A stretch of 64,000 bases of DNA from Podocnemis expansa (lineage: Eukaryota; Chordata; Testudines; Podocnemididae), in the NCBI GenBank assembly GCA_007922195.1, contig ML682067.1, forward strand, positions 5,233,537-5,297,536, in the 5' to 3' direction. Both the position numbers and the translations under genes were made by a program. Of this stretch, positions 47,036 to 57,845 are shown piece by piece. Every line of letters starts with the position of its first letter. Within the stretch, counting starts at the first letter, position 1. The notes under the pieces are model-generated. The model saw only the letters and a list, made by a program, of their open reading frames with translations, was not told the DNA's origin and searched no databases.

Positions 47036-48299
47036 CTTGTACCAGAAATAGTTTGAGGTATGTAAAATGTTAAGTTACAAAGTTGTTGAAGTAAAACTTC
47101 TAATGGTAACTGAAAGGAGCCCTGCGAACTAACTCAGTCAGTATATAGAACAATGAATATCTGTGGAGATAGGCCATGTTTACTCTCTGGGCCAGCCACA
47201 GGCATGAGAATTTACAAAGGAACCCCAAGACAAGTCTCTGCAGAGTGGCCCTTTTGGGGTAAGAAACAATAGTCTATAACTACATTAAAAAAAAAAAAAA
47301 AAGAAAAAGACAAGCAGAGGGGACAAGATTTTACCCTACACCTAGGAGACAAGCTGCCAGCATGTCTTGCCTCTCGAAAAGGGATCCCAGCCTGACTGTC
47401 TAGACTCTAGAAAACATGAGAATATCTTGTTAATCAAATCTAGGTGCTAGAATGTATGTTATTTTATATGTAACCATTTCTTTCCAGCAGTTCCACTTGC
47501 TATCAACATCTCTATACTTTGTTAAATAAACTTTTACTTGTTTTCACCATAACCTTGCCTAAGTGTTAAGTGGAGGGATGTAAGGTGTAAGTCTTGGTGT
47601 GCTATTTCTTTGGGAACAGCAGGTCTGCGAATATGGTGAGAGCCCCAGTGGAGCAGGGGCTGAACACTCAGGGAGGTGCTTGAAGGCTGGAATGTACCTT
47701 TTGCTAACCAGCAGAGAAAGATCAGGGGCCTACATAGATCTAGGTAGGAGGGCTTGTATTGCCTATTGACAGTGGAGTTGGGGAACTGATCCCTGGTAGT
47801 TGCAGACAGTACTTCTGCCAGCTTAGGGCAGATGTTAACAAGGTGCCTCATAACACTGGACACTCTTAGGAAGCATCATGCTTACCCTTGGTTCTAATGC
47901 TGAGTCTGTGAGACCTTCAACAAGATTATGGAATCTTTGTAAACCTCAATATATTATTTTGCAGAGGTTCTGTGGGTCTTAATGAGATGATAGCTGAAGA
48001 CTGCATGACGTTTTTGAACATAAGTATGCATTTAATAACTGGCAATACACGCATATGTATTATATTTTATAATGGCTGATAATAAAATGGAGGGAATATT
48101 GAGACACATACTGTAAGATTCCCCAAAGTAACATTAAAACTACAACCACTTAGTACACTATCTTGTAAATGATCTTTCTGTATAAATACAGTGAATGCCA
48201 CTCTAATTTTGCTACAGGAACTGGCCAAAATTTGTGTATCAAGCTAGCTTTTTGAACAAAAAGAATTTTCATGGACCTGAGGTTTGTATATTTCATTAT
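47036..48299. other. Flanking DNA, no gene recognised
   Basis: AT-rich, with a poly(A)-like run at about 47287-47305 and AATAAA at 47524-47529. Possibly part of an old LTR, but no pair of termini could be matched. Confidence 0.35.
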
Positions 48300-48790
48300 A
48301 TTAAAACAGTCATTGTTTACTTGTGCCAAGTTTACCAAGCAAACCAAATCACTGAGTAATATTGACCTGTCCTCTTCATTATTTAGCATTCCCCCAATTT
48401 TTGCCATCTGCAAACATTAGTGATAATTACATGTGTTCTGCCAGCTCCTTGATAATGTTAATTTGTGTAGGGCCAAGAAATGATCCTTGCAGGGCCCCAC
48501 TAGAAACACACACATTCAATGCTTATTTTCCCTCTATAGGTACATTTTGAGACATATCAATTAGCCATCTTTTAAGCTAGTTAATATGTGCCATGTTTAT
48601 TTCAGTATTGTTTTAGGTTTTGTAAATCAAAATGTCATGTTATCAAGCTCAGATGTCTTACAGAAGTCTATTTTTTACATCAACACTAATCTCATCAAAA
48701 AGTACTATCAGGTTAGTTTGATGGGAACCCAGGATGCTAGTGGAAATGGAAAGACTGTTATCATATGATGAGACTACATCATCTGTTTTT
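48300..48790 (-). mobile_element. Old CR1-group LINE fragment
   Basis: The minus orientation resembles the RT region following the FADD box: ATTTTTGCCATCTGCAAACA, then GGGCCAAGAAATGATCCTTG and GCAGGGCCCCACTAGAAACA. Strongly decayed. Confidence 0.6.
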
Positions 48791-49013
48791 TTCTCCAAAT
48801 ACATAACAGGATATATGGAAGGAAAGATATTGTGATAATCTGCAGAGACTATTCAAATAACAATAGACTCAAATTTGCTGAATAGTTGAGATATTGATGT
48901 AGGACAGGAATTAAACAAGAATTTATTTTATATTGTATATTCGTAGAATAGGAGGCAGGTTATTGGTTTCCATCTTTTTGTATCATAGATAGTGTTGGCG
49001 GAATTGTCTAAAG

Positions 49014-49307
49014 TAGTCTTTCTCAACCCTTTGCAGACCAGGGAACACCTAAAAATATGAATTACTTTATGTGGAACACCTAAGGAAAGCATTCTTGAAA
49101 AAGCTGGTAACTGTGGTGGGAGTTTTCCAATGCTGTAGTCAAAACAAAGCTTCCAGGTATACCTCAACACCCATTGCCCACATGCCTGGAAGCTTTGCTG
49201 TGGCTGGGGCATTACATTGTTCCTTCCCTATCCCAACTCATCCCTCCCAATGGGGAGGGCTTGGGGTGGGTCAAGGAACACCTGTACCATGTCTGAGGGG
49301 CACACTG
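49014..49307. mobile_element. hAT-like element
   Basis: Left end TAGTCTTTCTCAACCCTTTG and right end GAGGGGCACACTG. Octamers GTCTAAAG (49006-49013) and GTCTAAGA (49308-49315) match at 6 of 8. Interior has GGAACACCT motifs at both ends. Confidence 0.6.
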
Positions 49308-49315
49308 GTCTAAGA

Positions 49316-50590
49316 CAACATCTGTATTTTCTTTTATTCCATTGTGGGAAGTAGACAATCTGGACCTAATGATCAGAAGTGCTAAGGACCTACAACATCA
49401 GTTGCCATCAGTGGATGCTGCAGGTGTTCGGAACCTCAGAAAAATCAGACCTGGCGGAAACAGCATGTAAGTACGGGCCTGATCTTTCAGTTCCTAATTT
49501 GGGAAATTTCAAATGGATTTAAAGGGCATTAATTGTAGAAATGGAGGCTACTGTATAACAAACCTATATACCTGTATATATAACACACTCATATTTTTAT
49601 GTACCATTAGTAAGTCTTGACTCACCAGGTATTGTCTCATCTTAGGCCAAATTCCTGAGGACGGAAAAGTAGCAAATGCTGAGGTCAAAATGGCTTATCA
49701 GATATTAAGTATTGATAGCCCAGTTAACTTAAAGGTGAATTCCAAGGCCAGAAAAAGTTATATTCCATCTGATGGATGATGATTACGTTTATTTTGAATG
49801 GAGCGTTCTTATTCTCCATTATTAAATGCTTTCTTAGAAAAAGAGGGAAAAAATTTCTAGTCTTCTACTCTTGCCTTTGTTTCTCTTTGGAAAACTAAGC
49901 ATTCTGGGCAAAATCCTGGTGCTGTAAATTTCTAATGGAAACTGTATACTTGTTTGGGTTTTCCACCAGCCTTATCCATAATATCAAAACAGTTCTTAAT
50001 ATGAAGTTTTTTTATCCACTCTTGGCAAACTATTTGGACAAGCATGTTGCATTACAGAAGCAGCTGCGCTTTTCAACAAAACATTTATTGGTATTTAAAG
50101 TTCTTTTTATTGTAAGTTGTGTAAGGCCGAACAAGCGTTCTACTTACTATCAGTTATGTAGAAATGAGAATTTGTACAGCTTCAGAATTTATCAAGCAGC
50201 GGAAGTCAACCATTCTCTAGCAATGTCCTTTGGTAGTTTCAGGTGGACTCTCATTTTCAGTTTAATATATGTTCTTATTAAGTATAAAGAAAATTATAAT
50301 AATGAGCACCTGACTGATAAATTCAGGTTATCATTAACTTGTTTCCAAGTACTAGTCAGGACACCCCCACTTCATGGCTTGGCCTTCCCAGTCAGTTCCC
50401 TATAGTTTTCTCCTGCCAGGGCTACACAGTCTCTTGGGCTTAGCCATCCACTGTTGGCATCTCTAATAACCCAGCGTCACTTTCCTGGGGTTGGTAGGGG
50501 GAACCCAGACCTATGCTTTACAGGGGGTTGAAGCCCAGAGACCCTGTCATGAGCAGAAAAGGTCTACATAGTACTCTTTCTTGTTGTAGG
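49316..50590. other. Flanking DNA, no gene recognised
   Basis: A 156-codon open frame at 49935-50405 on the plus strand has no recognisable domain, sits in AT-rich non-coding-like sequence and is not supported as a gene. A segment near 49380-49460 (GTTCGGAACCTCAGAAAAAT) looks like an ancient repeat. Confidence 0.4.
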
Positions 50591-50595
50591 TTCGC

Positions 50596-50690
50596 CATCT
50601 TCAAAGCATCTGATGAAGTGGGATTTTCTCCCACAAAAGCTAATGTGATAAATTTGTTAGTCTTTAAAAGTGCTACAGGACTCCTTGTTT
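50596..50690. repeat. Hairpin-type repeat, right-end fragment
   Basis: CATCTTCAAAGCATCTGATG, AAGTGGGATTTTCTCCCACA and TAGTCTTTAAAAGTGCTACA followed by GGACTCCTTG. Confidence 0.8.
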
Positions 50691-51105
50691 TCCTCACTGC
50701 TGTTTCCCTGAGCTTCTTCCTACCTTGCTTTTTCAGGTTCTTTTTTCCCACAACTCCTCAGGGTGAGCCCTTTCTGTCAAGAACAGAACCCCAGGTTTTT
50801 GCTCCTCTCTGGATTTATTCCTCTCCATCTCTCTGTAACCAGAAAGTAACAGCAGAATCTCTTCTTGTAGCCTCAGTGCTTGGCCTTGTATCAGCCTGCC
50901 TGCTTCAGCTCAGGGGGACTTCATACTCTATCAAGCCTGTCTCCCCTATAGTGGCTTACCAGGTTATTTAATCCATCCTGATCCACATTAACACTTTCCA
51001 GGCTAGTGTAGACTGAATACCCCATCACAAACTGCTTTGAGATTTACTGATGAAAAGTGCTATATTAGAGCTAAAGATTATTAGTAGTATGACCTTCAAC
51101 TCATA

Positions 51106-51622
51106 GGCTATGTCTGCACATAGGCAGTTAAAGTGATTTAACTTAAAGCAATCTAAGTGAATCACTATAAAAATCATTAAAGTGATTTAAGTTAAATTGA
51201 TTCAACAGGTCCACACCAAAAAACTCAAATCGAACTAGCACGTCCAGGGACACGACATGCTAGTTCGATTTAGGAGAGGGGCACCTTGGGAAGTATGGCA
51301 AGATGACCCCCTAGAAGGGCCATGACCCTACCGAGTGCATGAAAAGAAAAGGCACCCCAGGAAGGAGAAGGGCAAAAGTATTAGATTGAAACAATCGTTA
51401 AATCTAAATAACACGTCCCAATGGGGTTACCTTGATTTAGCGGTTTTGATCTAAGCATCATTTTGATATAAAATGAGGTTTTATTAAGTCTCTATAACTT
51501 CCCTTATTTCTAAATGATGGAGCTCATCATTTTAAAATAAGAAAATATTGTGTGTACCTAATGGTTTTTAAATCAAAATAACCAGCATTATTTTGATTAA
51601 AAACCTGTGTGTGGCCATACCT
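51106..51622. mobile_element. GGCTATGTCTACAC-family DNA element
   Basis: Termini GGCTATGTCTGCACA and TGTGTGGCCATACCT, with ATA and GTA flanks as a possible 3-bp duplication. The interior begins with AAGTGATTTAACTTAAA and its inverse TTTAAGTTAAATTGATT, and closes with ATTTTGAT/ATCAAAAT inverted motifs. No transposase. Confidence 0.7.
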
Positions 51623-52606
51623 GTAATGTACAAAAGGTGATTAATGTCTACCAGTTAATATGTTTAGAATCCCCAAATCATACATTTAGAATTACTGTAG
51701 TTCTAGTACTCAAATAACTATTATTTGAAATCTCTTATATTCTCTCTTTCTTCGTGTTTTGAAAGTTTTTTGAACTAAGGTTCTATGTCAAAGAGCAATT
51801 GTGAAATCACCCGGAGTCAAAGGAGCCAATTTTAGTTCACAGCCACATGGGGGCAGCAGTAGCCTAAATATCTTGAAATCGGCTACAACAGACAAAAACA
51901 TCTGACAGTAAAGGACTAAATTTTACATCTATGTAAGCAAAGAAATTAAAGCAAAGGGTGAAATCTATACCAAGATATGGCTGTCACGTGCTGTTGACCC
52001 CAGAATTCAGCCCCAAAATGTGTTAGAGCCAGAGTCAGCACAGATTTTCAACCTTCATCTTTAATTGTTTTGGTTGTTTAATAGCCCTTTAGTACTTTGC
52101 ATTATTTCACACACAAAAACTAACTGTAAAGAGACAAAACTACATGTTTTAGAATTTTTATTTTCATATTTATGACCTGAAAAAGAAAGATCATTGTCCC
52201 ATATTTGCCAAAGAAAGGCAATGTGCTGTGAATGTAGAAGACTTACAACAGCCCCTTCCTAGAGAGCTGAGGTCCTGGAAGCAGGACACAGCTGAGAGAA
52301 AAAAATGGGCAGCTTTAGGAAATCGAAAGAGAGGACTCACTTTTGGATAAGTTTTTCCCCTCTTGATCTGATAATTTCCTGCTTATTAAACATGTGGGCT
52401 AGGTGGAGATATGGCTCTTTGGCTATGTCTACACACGGTTTTGTTATTTCGAAACAAGTTATTTCGATATAACTTATTTCGATATAACCTGTTATATCGA
52501 AATAACTTGTTTCGAAATAACAAAATGGTGTCTTCAAAATAAGGGAGTGAAATAGCAGGTCCACAGTGTGGACCTGCTATTTCGCCTGGGGAGGGGACTG
52601 CAGGCA

Positions 52607-52653
52607 CCGCGCCTCACCTGGCGGGTGCCCGCAGCCCCCTGCAAGCACCCGCC
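52607..52653. repeat. Left arm of a 47-bp inverted repeat abutting the gap
   Basis: Exact reverse complement of 53067-53113 over 47 bases. GC-rich, starting CCGCGCCTCACCTGGCGGGT. Confidence 0.95.
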
Positions 52654-53053
52654 NNNNNNNNNNNNNNNNNNNNNNNNNNNNNNNNNNNNNNNNNNNNNNN
52701 NNNNNNNNNNNNNNNNNNNNNNNNNNNNNNNNNNNNNNNNNNNNNNNNNNNNNNNNNNNNNNNNNNNNNNNNNNNNNNNNNNNNNNNNNNNNNNNNNNNN
52801 NNNNNNNNNNNNNNNNNNNNNNNNNNNNNNNNNNNNNNNNNNNNNNNNNNNNNNNNNNNNNNNNNNNNNNNNNNNNNNNNNNNNNNNNNNNNNNNNNNNN
52901 NNNNNNNNNNNNNNNNNNNNNNNNNNNNNNNNNNNNNNNNNNNNNNNNNNNNNNNNNNNNNNNNNNNNNNNNNNNNNNNNNNNNNNNNNNNNNNNNNNNN
53001 NNNNNNNNNNNNNNNNNNNNNNNNNNNNNNNNNNNNNNNNNNNNNNNNNNNNN
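52654..53053. other. Assembly gap (400 N)
   Basis: A run of exactly 400 undetermined bases in the centre of an inverted-repeat element. The true length is unknown. Confidence 1.
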
Positions 53054-53066
53054 GCTGCCCGCTCCT

Positions 53067-53113
53067 GGCGGGTGCTTGCAGGGGGCTGCGGGCACCCGCC
53101 AGGTGAGGCGCGG
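53067..53113. repeat. Right arm of the 47-bp inverted repeat near the gap
   Basis: GGCGGGTGCTTGCAGGGGGC through AGGTGAGGCGCGG, complementary base for base to 52607-52653. Confidence 0.95.
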
Positions 53114-53899
53114 GGCCGCGCCTCACTCCGCTGATGCCTGCAGTCTCCTGCAAGCATCAGCGGTGTGTGGCGCAGCTCCGCGCCCCCCCCTCCCCGCTGA
53201 CACCCCTCAGCACCCTGGCCAGGGTGCTGAGGGGGGGCTGCCCTTCCTCCCAGGGTGCTAAGCACCCTGGGAGGAAGCTCAGCCAGTTATTTCAAAACAA
53301 CAGTTGTTTCGAAATAACACGGCCACCACAACCGTTGTTTTGAAACAACTTGTTTCGAAACAACGGTTGTTTCGAAACGGCATGTCCCGTTGGCGTTGTT
53401 TCGAAACAACCGTTTCGAAACAACGCTCTTTCGAAAGGCAACGAGGTTTAGCTTCTTTCGAAAGGACCACGGCCATTTCGAAAGAAGTGGTTTGCTTCTT
53501 TCGAAATGGCCGTGCGTCGTGTGGCCATGCCATTCCTTATTTCGAAATAACCTCTGTTGTTTCGAAATAAGGACTGTGTGTGGACATACCCTTTAAGGGA
53601 GGACTATGCCAGTAAAGAGAATTTGAGGTCCAAGCATCTATGGATTAGAAGGAGTTTGGGAACAGCAACAAGAGCAAAAGACTGAGCTGATGTCTTCTGA
53701 TCTAAAGTTGTTTTCTGATTTTCTTCACTCAGGCTTGCAACTTGAGTCTTTTGGTATGATTTTTCTTTAGGTCTGCACCTGTCAAGAAAGTCATGACCTT
53801 CTTTCAGATAACTGGTTTATCCCCAGATGCTTATTCTTTTTACTAAGTGCATATTATTGGATTATTGCTAATTGGAACTGCACCTGAAGATATAAGACT

Positions 53900-54425
53900 A
53901 TTAAAATAGCCATACTGGGTCAGAATAATGGTTCATCTAGCCCAATATCCTGGCTTCCAATAGTGGCCAGTGATAGATGCTTGCAACAGAATGAACAGAA
54001 CAGGACAATTATAAAGAGGTCCACCCCAGGCCTTCCACTCCCAGCATCTGGCAGTCAGAGGCTTAGGGACACCCAGTGCATGAAGTTACACCCTTGGCCA
54101 TCCTGGCTAGCAGCCACTGATGGACCTATCTTGCATGAACTTATTCAATAGTGTTTTTAAATGCTCTTATAGTTTTGAGCTTCACAACGTTCTCTAGCAA
54201 TGAGTTTCATAGGCTGGCTGTGCATTGTGTGAAAAAGTACATCCTTATCTTTGTTTTAAACCTGCCACCTATTAATTTCATCGGGTGACCCTTGGTTCTT
54301 GTATTATGTGAAGGGATAAATAACACCTTATTCACTTTCTCCACCCCATTCATGATTTGATAGACCATTATCATATTCCCCCTTAGTTGTCTCTTTCCCA
54401 AGATGAACAGTTCCAGTCTTCTTTA
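53900..54425 (-). mobile_element. CR1-group LINE 3' end, minus orientation
   Basis: Starts with the typical 3' tail CATACTGGGTCAGAATAATG .. CATCTAGCCCAATATCCTGG and runs into the ORF2 C-terminus (translation includes [13 protein letters not shown] and T-R-T-K-G-H). Same family as 480-2228. Confidence 0.75.
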
Positions 54426-54426
54426 A

Positions 54427-54480
54427 GTTCCAAAGGGGAATCCGTGTTAGTCTCGTTCAGTAAAACAAACAAGGAATCCT
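54427..54480. repeat. Hairpin-type repeat, left-end fragment
   Basis: AGTTCCAAAGGGGAATCCGT, GTTAGTCTCGTTCAGTAAAA and CAAACAAGGAATCCT identify the family. Confidence 0.75.
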
Positions 54481-54489
54481 AAAATAAGC

Positions 54490-54790
54490 AGTCATAGCCC
54501 TAGTTTACATTTGCCTCACTTTTCAGCAGAAGTTGATGGGAGATACGCAAGGTGTGTAATATACCTTGCATATCTCTCAATGACTCACTAATCTGTGCCT
54601 ACACACTAGGGTAAGCTGACCAGAAATGACTTCTGGTTGACTTACAGCAACTCCAGTTCAAGGGCTGGAGTTGCTACGGTGATTTCAGGAATGATTAAAT
54701 GGGTTTACCCTGACTGCTCAATAACACCCAGAAGATCGTGCTGATGGCAGCAATTTTGCTGCTGGCAGTGTTACCCAGAGAATAAGACTG
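54490..54790. mobile_element. Small hairpin element, copy 1 (TACGCAAGGT family)
   Basis: Contains GGGAGATACGCAAGGTGTGT followed by the inverse ATACCTTGCATATCTCTC, and a distal GAAGATCGTGCTGATGGCAG shared with 56340-56640. The left end CCCTAGTTTACATTTGC and the family GxCTACAC style suggest a DNA element related to the GGCTATGTCTACAC group. Confidence 0.55.
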
Positions 54791-54799
54791 AAGGTCCTC

Positions 54800-55025
54800 C
54801 CATGATCAGCAACTGGCTAAAAGACAGGACACAAAACTAACAAAATGTTAGGAGCTATTAGATAAGGGATAGATAATCAGACAGAAAATATCATAATGTC
54901 TCAATGTAAATCCATGGTATGTCCACAATTTGAATACTGTGTGGAATTCTGGTTGCCCCACCTTGAGAGATACTAGAAATATAAAAGATACAGAGAAGGC
55001 CAATAAAAGTGATTAAGGGTATAGA
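54800..55025 (+). mobile_element. CR1-group LINE fragment, plus orientation
   Basis: GGCTAAAAGACAGGACACAA, GATAATCAGACAGAAAATAT and ATGGTATGTCCACAATTTGA match the 3' RT region of the LINE at 45100-45250. Confidence 0.65.
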
Positions 55026-55072
55026 AGTTAGTCTTTAAGTGCCACAGGACTCCTTGTTTGTGTTAGTCTTTT
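55026..55072. repeat. Hairpin-type repeat fragment
   Basis: GTTAGTCTTTAAGTGCCACA followed by GGACTCCTTGTTTGTG. Confidence 0.75.
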
Positions 55073-55129
55073 TAATTTCTCCATGTACAGAATCTATTCT
55101 ACCTTTTTTTGGGCAGTGATGCCCCAGCA

Positions 55130-55800
55130 GGTCAGACTGGCAGAGAGTCTCAGGGTTTACACTTTCTTCTGCAGTATGGGGCATGGGTCACTTGCAGATT
55201 TAAACTAGTGTAAATGTTAGATACTTTGTAACTTGAAGTCTTTAGCTCATAATTGGAGGACTTCAGTAACACAGCCTGCTGTTAGGGGTCTCTTAGGCTG
55301 TGTTCACACAGCATTTTTGTTTCAAAACAACGGGTGTTGTTTCGAAACAAGTTAAACCCCATTTGGGGGCAAAACAACCTTGTTTCGAAACCGTTGTTTT
55401 GAAAGAATGCGCATGAACACGTTGTTTCGGAACAAGGTGTTCCGAAACAACATTTGAAGGGCTGCCCCCTCAGCACCCTGGCCAGGGAACCCTCAGCACC
55501 CCGCCGGTGCTTGCAGCCCCCTCCCCAAGCGAAATAGCGTGTTCACACTGTGAACTTGCTATTTCGTTTCCCACCCTTTTCCTTATTTCAAAGTAACTTT
55601 TTGTTAATTCGGCATAAGTTATTTTGAAATACGGTGTTATTTTGATATAAGTTGATTCAAAACTACTTATATCGAAATAATCCCCTGTGTGTGAACACAG
55701 CTTTAGAGGAGTGGGTTGGTGAGGTCCTGGGCCCGCAATATGCAGGAGGTCCTGTTAGATGATCATGATGGTCCCTTTTGACCTTTAAGTCTATGAGTTT
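55130..55800 (+). mobile_element. CR1-group LINE 3' end, interrupted
   Basis: Same 3' region as 12640-12903: CTTTAGCTCATAATTGGAGG before the break, and TGCAGGAGGTCCTGTTAGAT with GATCATGATGGTCCCTTTTG after it. The block 55296-55702 is an inserted palindrome-rich element. Confidence 0.75.
55296..55702. mobile_element. Palindrome-rich GGCTATGTCTACAC-family element
   Basis: 407 bp with termini GGCTGTGTTCACACAG and CTGTGTGTGAACACAGCT. Perfect TTA at 55293-55295 and 55703-55705. Interior with TTTCGAAAC and TATCGAAATAAT palindromes. It interrupts a CR1 3' end, which gives an independent test of its boundaries. Confidence 0.85.
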
Positions 55801-56339
55801 ATAATTACAACTCCATGCACTGTGTCACTATTTAGGGTAAAATTCAGCCCCAGTATAAGGCGTTCACTAACTTCAAATGAATGGCTCTCTGTGAGGAGAT
55901 GACCACATATTATAGTAGACCAGGGCAGGAAGGAAATTAATTATCTGCCCTGGAGGCAAGAATTGAAACTGTCCCTGCTCCACAACATCTGCCAGTAATC
56001 ACATCTGGAGGGAGGAAGCAATCTTTAAAAGGGCTGTTCTGATGAAGATCTTAACTCCACAACAGAGAGGACCTAACAGAGATGATCTGAATCACCCTAA
56101 GGTAATAACTCTAGAAGCAGTCAACTGTGAGAAGAGTTAGACTGAATGTAGTTACACTGCGGTTTAACAAACAATGTAAGTCCAACACCAGGAAGAAGGT
56201 GACTGTGGTTTAACACAGGAAGGAAAGTCGATATTTTTCTTAACTGCTTACATCAGGTCTGAATTTGACTTGTAATGATAATCCATTCATAAAATTTCCA
56301 TCTGCCTTAGCAGAAGTTCTGCCGCAGACCCATCATATT
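55801..56339. other. Flanking DNA, nothing recognised
   Basis: No gene, RNA or clear repeat family seen. Confidence 0.4.
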
Positions 56340-56640
56340 GATTTAACCCTAGTCTATACTTGCTGCACTTTTCGGTGGCAATTAACAGGAGGTACGCAAG
56401 GTATGTAAAATACCTTGCGTATCTCCTGGTGACTTACTAAGAGGTCCCTATATACTGTGCTGAGCTGACAGAAAATGCCTTCAGGTCCGCTTACTGATAC
56501 TCCTGCTTGGGGGCTGGAGCTGCTATGGATCTATTGAGTGTATCTACATAGACAACTTAATCAAACCTGGAAGATCGTGCTGGTGGTGGCAATTTTGCCA
56601 TCAGAAATACAGACTTAGCCTTAGTGGATTTGTAATTACT
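56340..56640. mobile_element. Small hairpin element, copy 2 (TACGCAAGGT family)
   Basis: GGAGGTACGCAAGGTATGTA is followed by AAATACCTTGCGTATCTCC, a stem of about 17 bp. GGAAGATCGTGCTGGTGGTG is shared with copy 1 at 54490-54790. Ends near TTAACCCTAGTCTATACTTG and ACAGACTTAGCCTTAG form imperfect inverted termini. Confidence 0.6.
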
Positions 56641-57069
56641 GCTTGTTATCAGATATTTGGAATGGCTCTGAATCCATCTGAGGAGGATGCTTTTTAAAAT
56701 GTGAAACTCTTAGAATTTCATTAAGGCATGTCAGTCATGTCAAGGCCTATATACATTTCTAGTTTTCAGATCATTGGTTTGATACCATAGAAGTGGTCCC
56801 AAAGAATATTGTAGATTCCTTTGAATCCATATGAGTATCATTCATATTGTGCTACAATCTGATTAATTTTTAGAGTCTCATGATAGCATATAATCCATGG
56901 GAAGGAAGATTCAGAAGCATTGCAATGGAACAAACACTTGAGTTGTATTTTTAGACTGTGAGACTTTCAATCTGCATTCAGTTATGACTTTGATAGCACA
57001 AGTTGTGCTGAAGCATTTACCAAACAAGGCCACATGAAAGTTGCTATCTTCCTCCCTATACCACTGCTA

Positions 57070-57203
57070 CTTCGAATTAGGGTTTCTAGTATGGTCATGT
57101 TAATTTGAATTAACTTAATTCGAACTAATCATTATTAGTTCAAATGGATTAGTTCGAATTCAGTTAATTTGAACTAACCTTCTAAGTGTAGACATATCCT
57201 AAG
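57070..57203. repeat. Partial palindrome-rich element
   Basis: TTAATTTGAATTAACTTAAT, TTCGAACTAATCATTATTAG and ATTAGTTCGAATTCAGTTAA are mutually inverted. The right end GTGTAGACATATCC matches the family terminus; the left terminus is eroded. Confidence 0.65.
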
Positions 57204-57845
57204 ATATTTCATTTTAGGCTTTGATGGGTACTAGACTGATGGATGCACCTCCTTTTCAGCTAAGCAAGTCTGACTAAGCAGGAAACAACCCTTTAGTTGG
57301 AAATGGAAAATTCTAATTCTTTTTGTAAGTGTTCACAGTGCATTGCATTATTGTAAATTCCATATTCTCTCTAATGGCATCTAGTGGCTGAATAGCCTAA
57401 TTACAATATTGGTCTTCAGATATTAGAAGGGTGCTGAATTACACCCACTGCTGTTGGCTTCACTGACAGTTGTGAATGCTTAGCACCTGTGAAGTTCAAT
57501 CCACCAGTATGTAGATGAGAGAATTCCCCAAGTGCATGCTAGGGGCAGCTGTCATGCTGTGAATCTTAGAGAGGGAGTGAACCAGTAAAATGGACATTTA
57601 CACAACTCCTGCTCTAGCAATAGCAAACAGTCTCCCCCTGTAGACTGATTCATGCCACAATTCTTAATCTTCACCTTCCTCTTTGAGATTTAAGAAATTG
57701 TTATGCCCATTTCATATACACTTCATGCAACTTTTCTGTTCAAATCCAGCAGCTGTGAAACATTTCCTTTCAGTTTTCACAGACTCCGGGCTGCTCTAAG
57801 CTATAGTTAGGTCAACATGAAGAAGCTTATGTCAGCCTAGTTACC

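Larger units (their letters stand above)
52421..53591. mobile_element. Palindrome-rich GGCTATGTCTACAC-family element containing the assembly gap
   Basis: Termini GGCTATGTCTACACACGG and ..TGTGTGTGGACATACCC, flanked by TTT on both sides (52418-52420, 53592-53594). The outer zones are runs of self-complementary units such as GTTATTTCGAAACAAG and TATTTCGATATAAC (left) and TTTCGAAACAACGG (right, more than fifteen TTTCGAAA-type palindromes within 53285-53572). The centre is GC-rich and contains 400 unknown bases, so any internal gene cannot be judged. Confidence 0.8.

Noticed and set aside
49935..50405. 156-codon plus-strand open frame
   Set aside because: No recognisable domain, no splice context or CpG island; AT-rich hydrophobic-looking translation typical of chance frames.
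52534..53265. Open frames spanning the N gap
   Set aside because: More than half of each frame is undetermined bases, and the rest is GC-rich inverted repeat.
52421..53591. CRISPR-like array because of many short repeated units
   Set aside because: The repeats are self-complementary and contiguous, with no uniform spacers and no cas genes, and the DNA is vertebrate.
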